Of a DNA stretch of 12,951 nt, positions 5,941-11,403 are shown piece by piece. The stretch is from an uncultured Clostridia bacterium (GTDB taxonomy: Bacteria > Bacillota > Clostridia > Christensenellales > Borkfalkiaceae). The first letter of the stretch is position 1, and every line of letters starts with the position of its first letter. Position numbers and translations under genes: made by a program. The notes under the pieces are model-generated. The model searched no databases, had not been told where the DNA came from, and saw only the letters and a list, made by a program, of their open reading frames with translations. The stretch is from positions 1-12,951 of the forward strand of contig CAUHGY010000051.1 of NCBI GenBank assembly GCA_959605945.1, given 5' to 3'.

Positions 5941-6851
5941 TGTATGACATTATAGTGATAGGCGCGGGCGCGGCGGGGATGACCTCCGCGCTCTATGCGC
6001 TCAGAAACGGAAAAACCGTGCTCGTTTTAGAGAGCGAAAGTCTCGGCGGGCAGATAGCCACTTCGCCGAGACTCGAAAATTTCCCGTCGATTAGGGAAAT
6101 CAGCGGCGAGCAGTTTGCGGATAATCTTTACGAACAGATAACAGCGCTCGGCGCCGAAGTGGAGATAGAAAAGGTTGTCGGCGTGGAAAAGACGGCAGAC
6201 GGGTTTAAGGTCAAAACGGAATATAATGAATATTCCGCGAAGAGCGTTATCATCGCCGCCGGCGTAAAACACAAGCATCTTAAAACAGACAGGGAAGACC
6301 TTGTCGGTAAAGGCGTGTATTATTGCGCAATATGTGACGGGGCGTTTTATAAGGGCAAGGAAGTGGCCGTTATCGGCGACGCGAATACCGCGCTTCAGTA
6401 TTCGCTGCTGCTTGCAAGCTATTGCAAAAAAGTTTATGTATATACGCTTTTCGATAAGTTTTTCGGCGACGCGCGCCTAGTCAAAGCGTTGCGCGCCAAG
6501 GACAATATTGAAGTGCGGCCCAATACCAGCGTCGTCAACTTCGTGGGCGACGACGAGCTGACTGCCATTGAATACAAAGATAAAGACGGTAAACTTTGCC
6601 GACACGAATTGCCCGCCGTGTTTATCGCAATAGGGCAGATTCCCGACAACAAAGTTTTTGAAAATCTTGTCGATCTCGACAAAGACGGCTATATAGTTGC
6701 CGACGAAAGCTGTAAAACAAAAACCGAAGGGCTTTTCGTTGCGGGTGATTGCCGTACCAAAGCGGTGAGGCAGGTGGCAACTGCCTGTGCCGACGGCGCG
6801 ATTGCGGCGACAAACGCTTCTATTTATCTTGAAAGTCTTGAAGGCGCCTGA
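5940..6851 (+). CDS. Thioredoxin-reductase-like flavoprotein, NADPH motifs missing
   Basis: The 303-residue protein has the usual size of a low-molecular-weight thioredoxin reductase. GAGAAG (8-13) is the FAD-binding motif, CAICDG carries the redox pair C129/C132, and GLFVAGD (264-270) is the second FAD motif. The nucleotide domain is atypical. Where NADPH enzymes have a GxGxxA loop there is GDANTA (146-151), and where they have HRRxxxR there is the stretch YTLFDKFFGDAR (168-179). Known families with such losses include ferredoxin-dependent flavin thioredoxin reductases (FFTR) and deeply branching reductases. Inference: it passes electrons from ferredoxin or another donor to the glutaredoxin-like domain of the adjacent NrdD. 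The start overlaps the nrdD stop by one base, so translation is coupled. The symbol trxB would be the conventional label, but cofactor use is uncertain. Confidence 0.9.
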   Translation: MYDIIVIGAGAAGMTSALYALRNGKTVLVLESESLGGQIATSPRLENFPSIREISGEQFADNLYEQITALGAEVEIEKVVGVEKTADGFKVKTEYNEYSAKSVIIAAGVKHKHLKTDREDLVGKGVYYCAICDGAFYKGKEVAVIGDANTALQYSLLLASYCKKVYVYTLFDKFFGDARLVKALRAKDNIEVRPNTSVVNFVGDDELTAIEYKDKDGKLCRHELPAVFIAIGQIPDNKVFENLVDLDKDGYIVADESCKTKTEGLFVAGDCRTKAVRQVATACADGAIAATNASIYLESLEGA

Positions 6852-6867
6852 CGGCGCCTTCTTGTTT
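6840..6867 (+). terminator. Terminator of the nrdD operon, overlapping the stop codon
   Basis: A 9-bp perfect GC-rich stem (6840-6848 with 6853-6861) is followed by TTGTTT. The four-base loop TGAC contains the TGA stop of the flavoprotein gene, so the left arm is coding sequence. Confidence 0.8.
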
Positions 6868-6872
6868 AAAAT

Positions 6873-6900
6873 CTGCATATCATTTAAAATTGCGTATAAT
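6873..6900 (+). promoter_or_regulatory. First of two duplicated promoters
   Basis: CTGCAT (6873-6878), a 16-bp spacer and TATAAT (6895-6900). It contains a 19-bp repeat (6874-6892) that recurs at 6935-6953. Confidence 0.5.
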
Positions 6901-6953
6901 TATAAAAATGCCGAGTTTTTAACCGCAACCGGCTTGCATATCATTTAAAATTG
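6874..6953 (+). repeat. Pair of 19-bp direct repeats carrying -35 boxes
   Basis: TGCATATCATTTAAAATTG occurs at 6874-6892 and 6935-6953 without a mismatch, 61 bp apart. Each copy supplies the -35 end and spacer of a promoter, while the -10 boxes differ (TATAAT, TATGAT). Confidence 0.85.
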
Positions 6954-6962
6954 AGGTATGAT
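6934..6962 (+). promoter_or_regulatory. Second duplicated promoter, likely main promoter of the lipoprotein gene
   Basis: TTGCAT (6934-6939), a 17-bp spacer and TATGAT (6957-6962). Start expected near 6969, giving a 150-nt leader with attenuator-like stems. Confidence 0.6.
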
Positions 6963-7025
6963 ATAAATATAATTTCGGTTTAAAAAAATCAGCCGGAACA
7001 TATATAAAAATAAGAAAAAACAAAA

Positions 7026-7093
7026 CGGCGGTTTATTGCGGCGTCTTTTATGTGAACCGCCGCTTATAGAAAAAGTCCGGCGGTTTTTTCTAT
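7026..7093 (+). promoter_or_regulatory. Attenuator-like leader with mutually exclusive stems
   Basis: One segment, AACCGCCG (7055-7062), can pair with either of two identical CGGCGGTT copies, at 7026-7033 or 7078-7085. The second pairing forms a hairpin directly followed by the T-run 7084-7089, a terminator; the first would prevent it. A third stem, ATAGAAAAA (7066-7074) with TTTTTCTAT (7085-7093), would hide the T-run. The sensed signal is unknown. The simpler reading is a terminator for a small RNA made from the duplicated promoters. Confidence 0.55.
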
Positions 7094-7119
7094 CTAAAAA
7101 AGTGATGGGGGAAAGTTTT

Positions 7120-7620
7120 ATGAGAAAAAGTTTTTTTGCGGTTATTGCAGTATTGTTATGTTCGCTTTTTGTGCTGGGCGGGTGTTCAAACACTCCCGAA
7201 GAGAACAGGGTTTATAAATTTGAAAACGCGTCTTTCGTGCATGATAAAAATCTGACGATTGAGGATGTCGCAAGTTTTACGCCGGTTTTGGTTACGGGTG
7301 AGAAAATCGAGACGGTTAACGAACTCGAAAAATATATTCTCGATAACATTGACGAATATACCGTAATATTCAGAGAAAGCGGCGGGAGCCGTCGCGTAAA
7401 TCTTAAAAACCGAATAGAGAGCATAGTGCTCGGAAAGGATAAAATTACCCTGACATGCGACGGCAAAAGCAAAGACTATGAGTTTTCTCTTGATGACGGT
7501 AAATACGTGATTGCCGATTCCGACGACGATAAATGCAAGGTATTGGCGTTTGAAAAAGGCAGATTTTACTATTCTTTCGTATTGACCGAAGGTTTTGAAT
7601 TGAGATATTTTTTCAAATGA
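7120..7620 (+). CDS. Small lipoprotein, unknown function
   Basis: I start at the ATG at 7120 because it is preceded by GGGGGAAAG and gives a textbook lipoprotein signal: MRK, a hydrophobic core (5-18) and the lipobox LGGC with C22. The longer frame from 7036 would run through the hairpin leader and bury the signal. The product is 166 residues. The mature part (from C22) is charged and soluble-looking, probably mixed alpha/beta, with no repeats or motifs that I recognise. It would be anchored to the outer face of the membrane. The gene stands alone between a terminator at 6867 and one at 7680. The duplicated promoters and the attenuator-like leader suggest controlled expression. No function can be assigned. 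Confidence 0.82.
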   Translation: MRKSFFAVIAVLLCSLFVLGGCSNTPEENRVYKFENASFVHDKNLTIEDVASFTPVLVTGEKIETVNELEKYILDNIDEYTVIFRESGGSRRVNLKNRIESIVLGKDKITLTCDGKSKDYEFSLDDGKYVIADSDDDKCKVLAFEKGRFYYSFVLTEGFELRYFFK

Positions 7621-7679
7621 TAGAACGGATTTTGAAGAACGCTTGAATTCGCCTGACAGACGGCTTTACGGTATTAATA

Positions 7680-7711
7680 AAAACACGGCGGTTTTTTAAC
7701 CGCCGTGTTTT
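7680..7711. terminator. Bidirectional terminator between the lipoprotein gene and nrdG
   Basis: A 14-bp perfect stem (7680-7693 with 7698-7711) with a TTTT loop. The arms start with AAAA and end with TTTT, so T-runs lie on both strands. It serves the convergent lipoprotein gene (+) and nrdG (-). Confidence 0.92.
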
Positions 7712-7738
7712 AGGTTGTTTTTCATTGCCGTTTGCCGT

Positions 7739-8431
7739 TCAATATCCGCGAAGTTTTGTCAGCGGCACGTAGGGGAGCATTATATTTAAAAATTCCCGCG
7801 CTTTTTGTTCTTCTACGCCGCTTAGTCCGCTTGCAATGCAGGTATCGGTCGCTTTGAATTTTTGCAGAAAATATTTTTTTGCGCCCTTTATCCATAAGCC
7901 GATGTTCACTATATTCCGCTCGCTGTGATATTCGTTTATAAGCGTGGTGCGGAACTCGTAATCGGCGCCGCAGGTCATCAGGTAAGAAACGCTTTTTTCG
8001 ACTGCGGACAGGTCGTAAGTTTTAAAACCGATGGTTTTCGCGTAGTTTTCCTTGTCGTTTTTAATGTCCATGGCAAAATAGTCGCACAGCCTGTTTTCGA
8101 AAAGGGTTTTTATCATCTGCGGGTTGGTGCCGTTGGTGTCTACTTTCACGCTTAAACCTGTTTTTTTGAGTTTTTCGCAAAAGTCGGGCAAATCTTTTTG
8201 CAGCGTCGGTTCTCCGCCCGTTACGCATACGCCGTCGATAATGCCTTTGCGGCTATTTAAAAACTCGAAAATCTGCGATTCCGGCATCGCGTCAAGCTCG
8301 CTTAATCCGACGACCAGCGGTCCGTTGTGACAGAATCCGCATCTGAAATTGCAGCTGCCCGTAAAAACGGTCGCCGCCACTTTGCCGTCATAATCGACGA
8401 GAGATAGTTTTTCAAGCCCGAAAATCTCCAT
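7739..8431 (-). CDS. nrdG: Anaerobic ribonucleotide reductase activating protein (radical SAM)
   Basis: This activase generates the glycyl radical on NrdD, using S-adenosylmethionine and a 4Fe-4S cluster. From the start chosen the protein has 230 residues. The cluster motif Cx3Cx2C lies in GSCNFRCGFCHNG (about residues 25-37), and TGGEPTL follows near residue 72, a SAM-binding signature. The length and the N-terminal IFGLEKLSLVDYDGK fit the longer NrdG2-type activases rather than the short E. coli type. The ATG at 8431 is preceded by GAGGT with a 7-nt gap, and its promoter's start site (about 8447) lies downstream of the in-frame ATG at 8482, so the 17-residue longer version is not made. Unlike nrdD, no NrdR box is visible upstream. 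It is separate from the nrdD operon and convergent with the lipoprotein gene. Confidence 0.93.
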   Translation of the reverse strand: MEIFGLEKLSLVDYDGKVAATVFTGSCNFRCGFCHNGPLVVGLSELDAMPESQIFEFLNSRKGIIDGVCVTGGEPTLQKDLPDFCEKLKKTGLSVKVDTNGTNPQMIKTLFENRLCDYFAMDIKNDKENYAKTIGFKTYDLSAVEKSVSYLMTCGADYEFRTTLINEYHSERNIVNIGLWIKGAKKYFLQKFKATDTCIASGLSGVEEQKAREFLNIMLPYVPLTKLRGY

Positions 8432-8453
8432 TTTGTTTACCTCGCTGATTTTT

Positions 8454-8482
8454 ATTGTATCATTCAAACTCAGAAAATGCAA
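8454..8482 (-). promoter_or_regulatory. Promoter of nrdG
   Basis: On the minus strand, TTGCAT (8477-8482), a 17-bp spacer and TACAAT (8454-8459). Its position rules out the upstream ATG at 8482 as a start. Confidence 0.75.
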
Positions 8483-8506
8483 TTGTTTTTACGTTATTAT
8501 GCGTTG

Positions 8507-8519
8507 GATATTGAATATC
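8507..8519. promoter_or_regulatory. Perfect short palindrome between nrdG and the zinc-ribbon gene
   Basis: GATATT-G-AATATC, 25 bp upstream of the nrdG -35 box and about 40 bp upstream of the plus-strand -35 box. It does not fit the NrdR consensus. A regulator site is possible, but AT-rich chance is not excluded. Confidence 0.3.
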
Positions 8520-8561
8520 TAAATATATACTCGTTTCTTTAATAGAATTATAAAAATTTAC

Positions 8562-8590
8562 TTGACTTAATTTTGACTTGAATTTAAAAT
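8562..8590 (+). promoter_or_regulatory. Promoter of the zinc-ribbon/TPR gene
   Basis: TTGACT (8562-8567), a 17-bp spacer and TAAAAT (8585-8590). A second TTGACT at 8574 lacks a well-spaced -10. Confidence 0.6.
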
Positions 8591-8627
8591 ATTATAAAAG
8601 TAAATTAAAAAATTAGGAATAATCGAT

Positions 8628-9245
8628 ATGGGGTTAATAAATCTAAAATGCACAAACTGTAATGCAGTTCTGCAAGGTGATGACGGCAAAGAAACTATGA
8701 TATGTCCGTATTGCGGAAGTTCTTTTATAGTCGAAAAAGCCTGTATAAATTATAATAACAGTTTTCATATATCAAACAATATAAAAACCGATAACGTTAA
8801 TATATGTTATAATAATGCTGCTGCATTGATTAAGAGAGGTTATATACTCTTGGAATATTTCGATTTTAAAAAGGCGTATAAACTTTTTAATCAAGCGCTT
8901 GAGTTTGAACCCGAAAACGGAGATGCTTATTTGGGACAATTGCTTGCGCGTTTAAAAATAAGCAAGAAAGAATATTTGCCTGAAATGAACGAAAAAATTT
9001 GTACGCTACCTGAATATCAGCAGGCATACAGATTCTGCGGAGAAGATATTAAAATGCTTTTGGAGCAGTGCAGAGATAATATAGAAAAAAAAGGCAGAAA
9101 AGACAAACGGCCTATACTTTGTAGATGTGACGACTGTGAGCATAATTTAACGCAAAACGAGTGTACCGAATATTGGAAAAAGCCTATAAAAGGCGAAGGT
9201 TATTGTCCCGATTTTAAAAGAAAAAAACATACATCTAATTATTAA
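8628..9245 (+). CDS. Zinc-ribbon and TPR-like protein, unknown function
   Basis: The protein has 205 residues. Residues 6-30 hold a zinc ribbon (CxxC at C8/C11, CPYC at C26/C29) close to those of rubredoxin-like and transcription-factor-like ribbons. Residues about 65-105 form one or two TPR-like helical hairpins (FDFKKAYKLFNQALEFEPENGDAY). The tail has a second cysteine cluster (C165, C167, C170, C179, C193) ending in YCPDF, a pattern seen in small metal-binding phage and bacterial proteins. No signal or membrane segment is present, so it is probably cytoplasmic and binds a partner. AGGA (8615-8618) supports the start. The gene is AT-richer than its neighbours, like the XRE-HEPN gene, which may mean recent acquisition. 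No named family is recognised. Confidence 0.82.
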   Translation: MGLINLKCTNCNAVLQGDDGKETMICPYCGSSFIVEKACINYNNSFHISNNIKTDNVNICYNNAAALIKRGYILLEYFDFKKAYKLFNQALEFEPENGDAYLGQLLARLKISKKEYLPEMNEKICTLPEYQQAYRFCGEDIKMLLEQCRDNIEKKGRKDKRPILCRCDDCEHNLTQNECTEYWKKPIKGEGYCPDFKRKKHTSNY

Positions 9246-9261
9246 AACAAGATGTATGTTT
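9218..9261 (-). terminator. Terminator of the CDF gene, overlapping the 3' end of the zinc-ribbon gene
   Basis: A 12-bp perfect stem (9225-9236 with 9250-9261, 13-nt loop) is followed on the minus strand by TTTTTTTCTTTT. The T-run template is the last coding part of the plus-strand gene (stop 9243-9245, in the loop). It may act weakly on the plus strand too. Confidence 0.75.
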
Positions 9262-9340
9262 AAAATTTCAAAATATTAATAGTTTTATCCGAGCGTTATT
9301 TTCAGATTTACGATTTTTTTGTAATGAATCGAATATAAGC

Positions 9341-10234
9341 TTATTCTTTTTCGTCGACCGGATTTACGTGCACCATGCAGTGTTTTACCCGTTCGTCGAA
9401 TTTTTCTATCGCGGCATGGGCGTTTTCGGCGATGGCGTGTGCTTCTTTCAGCGGCATGTCTGCTATTACGCCTATTTCAACGTCGACGTAAATTTTGTTT
9501 CCGAACATACGCGTTTTTATTTCATCCACGCGCAGAACGCCGTCAATTGCCAAGAGTACCGACGTCATGTCGTTTATCGTCTTTTCGGGGCAGGATTTAT
9601 CAACCATCTTGTTTACGGCTTCAACGAATACGTCTATCGCAGCTTTAATGATAAATATGCATATCACGAGCGATGCAATCACGTCGAACACCGGCATTGA
9701 AAAAATCATGGTTGCCCCGATGCCGATAAGGGAGCCTACTGAAGAAAGCGCATCGGAACGGTGATGCCAGGCGTCTGCTTTTAAAGACAGCGACTGTATT
9801 TTTTTTGCATTCACGTAAGTGTACCAGAACATGGCTTCTTTGACGGCTATGGATACCGCTGCGGCGATCAGAGCTATAAGTGCGGGCTGTTCAATTGTCT
9901 TATAACTTCCGTCTATGAGTTTGGAAACTCCGTCATAGCCGATCATCGCGCCGGTGCCGAAAAGAAGAACGGCAAGAATTATTGCCGCCACGCATTCTAA
10001 GCGTTCGTGCCCGTACTGATGTTTGCTGTCGAGCGGTTTGCTGGCGACGACCACCCCTATCATTACGATGACGGTGCTTATCACGTCAGACGCGGAATGC
10101 ACCGCATCTGACACCATAGCCGAAGAATTTCCCGTTATTCCGGCGGCAAGTTTAAAAGCCGTCAGAATTATGTTCACCGTGATGGTGATCACGGAAACCT
10201 TCAATGCTGTTTTTTTGTTTTCGGCGTTGTTCAC
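9341..10234 (-). CDS. Cation diffusion facilitator (CDF) metal exporter
   Basis: The 297-residue, six-helix protein exports divalent metal ions in exchange for protons across the cytoplasmic membrane. The first metal-site motif is HxxxD with H46 and D50 in helix 2 (SDAVHSASD). The second is HHRSD with H157 and D161 in helix 5. YGHERLE (74-80) is the usual loop signature. The soluble C-terminal domain (about 213-290) contains histidines near the end (H285, H289). HxxxD in both sites points to zinc or similar ions rather than the DxxxD pattern of manganese exporters, but metal choice is an inference. The start is GTG at 10234, supported by AGGAGAA at 10241-10247. The gene is monocistronic, with a consensus promoter, and divergent from dtd. 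Confidence 0.95.
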   Translation of the reverse strand: MNNAENKKTALKVSVITITVNIILTAFKLAAGITGNSSAMVSDAVHSASDVISTVIVMIGVVVASKPLDSKHQYGHERLECVAAIILAVLLFGTGAMIGYDGVSKLIDGSYKTIEQPALIALIAAAVSIAVKEAMFWYTYVNAKKIQSLSLKADAWHHRSDALSSVGSLIGIGATMIFSMPVFDVIASLVICIFIIKAAIDVFVEAVNKMVDKSCPEKTINDMTSVLLAIDGVLRVDEIKTRMFGNKIYVDVEIGVIADMPLKEAHAIAENAHAAIEKFDERVKHCMVHVNPVDEKE

Positions 10235-10320
10235 AGATATTTCTCCTTTTGCTTCCGCAGAAGTTCCTTGCGCAAGGCTTTCGGGGAATTTTTACGGGTG
10301 CCGATAAAATTTTATCATAC

Positions 10321-10349
10321 ATTATATTCCGCAACCGTTGACTTGTCAA
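10321..10349 (-). promoter_or_regulatory. Consensus promoter of the CDF gene
   Basis: On the minus strand, TTGACA (10344-10349), a 17-bp spacer and TATAAT (10321-10326), a perfect sigma-A match. Its -35 box lies in the palindrome shared with the divergent promoter. Confidence 0.88.
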
Positions 10350-10350
10350 C
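10337..10350. promoter_or_regulatory. Palindrome GTTGAC-TT-GTCAAC linking two divergent promoters
   Basis: The 6-bp arms are perfect. Each arm contains one -35 box (TTGACA minus, TTGACT plus), so the two promoters cannot easily be occupied together. A regulator site is also possible. Confidence 0.7.
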
Positions 10351-10366
10351 TCTATTGGGTTATAAT
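10338..10366 (+). promoter_or_regulatory. Divergent plus-strand promoter, upstream of dtd
   Basis: TTGACT (10338-10343), a 17-bp spacer and a consensus TATAAT (10361-10366). The nearest plus-strand gene is dtd at 10648, giving a 275-nt leader. Confidence 0.75.
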
Positions 10367-10372
10367 GAGAGC

Positions 10373-10647
10373 ATAATTTACTTACGCAAATTGAAAATTT
10401 ACGTTTTAAAAATTTTCTCTATAAATATATCGTATGCTTATTTTGATATTTTAGCATATGTTCTCATCGGCAAACGGCTTTATGTATGTTTTAATACAAA
10501 AAAATTTGCCTGTAAGGGTATTATTGCGCCGTGTTTTATATCAAGCCGTTTTGCGGGAAACATCGTTAATAACGGAAGGGTATGCGCTCGCGGGCAGTTG
10601 ATAAGATATCGGCATCCGAAAATATGCAAAGACCAAGGAAACAAAAT
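10373..10647 (+). promoter_or_regulatory. Long dtd leader with alternative stems
   Basis: An AT-rich leader of 275 nt without a credible gene. GAAAATTT (10393-10400) pairs with AAATTTTC (10410-10417). GGCAAA (10469-10474) pairs with TTTGCC (10505-10510), enclosing a TGTAT/ATACA stem. The overlapping segment AAACGGCTT (10472-10480) pairs instead with AAGCCGTTT (10543-10551). These last two cannot form together. No riboswitch class is recognised. It could also hold a small RNA. Confidence 0.4.
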
Positions 10648-11091
10648 ATGAAAGCTGTGATACAAAGGGTTACTCGGGCGCAACTTAAAGTCGGCGGCGA
10701 AACGGTTTCCGAGATAGGCGCGGGTTACGTCATATATCTCGGCGTGGGCAAAGGCGACGGTATTTCGGACGCGGATTATCTGATAAGAAAAATCCCCGGT
10801 CTCAGAATTTTTTCCGACGGCGCGGGGAAAATAAATAAATCCATAAAAGACGTGGGCGGGGAAATACTGCTCGTTTCGCAGTTTACCCTTTACGCGGACG
10901 CGTCGCACGGCAACCGACCCGATTTTTTGCAGGCCGAACTGCCCGAAAAAGCCAAAAGTCTTTACGAATACGTCGGCGGCGGAATAGAAAAGCAGGGCGT
11001 AACGGTGAAATACGGCGTTTTCGGCGCGGATATGCGCATTTCGCAGATAAACGACGGCCCGTTCACGCTTATTCTGGAGAGCGTGAAATGA
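10648..11091 (+). CDS. dtd: D-aminoacyl-tRNA deacylase
   Basis: The 147-residue enzyme hydrolyses D-aminoacyl-tRNA (also glycyl-tRNA-Ala) to keep D-amino acids and mischarged glycine out of translation. It acts as a cytoplasmic dimer. SQFTLYAD (77-84) contains the family's catalytic-site threonine T80. NDGPFT (135-140) is the Gly-cisPro motif region, slightly changed from the usual NDGPVT. The length is typical. The start at 10648 gives the usual MKAVIQRV terminus and has AAGGA upstream, whereas the extension upstream to 10582 has no matching conserved residues. The likely promoter is at 10338-10366. Its stop (TGA, 11089-11091) overlaps an ATG at 11088, suggesting coupling to a small downstream gene. 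Confidence 0.96.
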   Translation: MKAVIQRVTRAQLKVGGETVSEIGAGYVIYLGVGKGDGISDADYLIRKIPGLRIFSDGAGKINKSIKDVGGEILLVSQFTLYADASHGNRPDFLQAELPEKAKSLYEYVGGGIEKQGVTVKYGVFGADMRISQINDGPFTLILESVK

Positions 11092-11307
11092 AAAATATCT
11101 TTTCGCGTGCTTACGGGAGCGGCGGTTGTTTCAGCCGCGGCGGCGATTATAACGAAGCTGTTTGTCGGCGGAGCGGTATCGATAATTTTATTCTGCGTCG
11201 CCGGGGCGTGCCTTGCGGCGGCGGTAATATGCGCGGCCGCGGGGTTTATAAAAAGCAAAAAAAATAAGCAAAACGGCGGCTCTGACGAAAGCCGAAAAAA
11301 TCAATAA
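11088..11307 (+). pseudogene. Small two-helix membrane protein, possible frameshift near the start
   Basis: The frame from GTG at 11107 to 11307 encodes about 66 residues: two hydrophobic helices (LTGAAVVSAAAAI and LFCVAGACLAAAVICAA) and a basic tail (KSKKNKQNGGSDESRKNQ). The GTG has no ribosome site. The ATG at 11088 overlaps the dtd stop (ATGA), an ideal coupled start, but its frame (MKNIFSRAYG) leaves the hydrophobic frame. Removing one T from TTTT at 11101-11104 would join MKNIF to RVLTGAAVV. So either one base was inserted (mutation or sequencing error), or a slippage or weak GTG start is used. Function unknown; the family is not recognised. Confidence 0.45.
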
Positions 11308-11403
11308 AAATAATCCGCGAAGCGGAGATATATGGGTTTATACGGTTTTATTCCGCACAAAAAACTTCGGTAAATAATAAAATTTATTATAAGGAGAAGG
11401 GGT

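Noticed and set aside
10268..10651. Plus-strand open frame before dtd
   Set aside because: It begins upstream of the plus promoter and spans both divergent promoters; no ribosome site and no recognisable protein features.
11314..11326. TCCGC-GAA-GCGGA hairpin after the small membrane gene
   Set aside because: Only 5 bp and no plus-strand U-tract. The minus strand has a T-rich flank but no gene to terminate.
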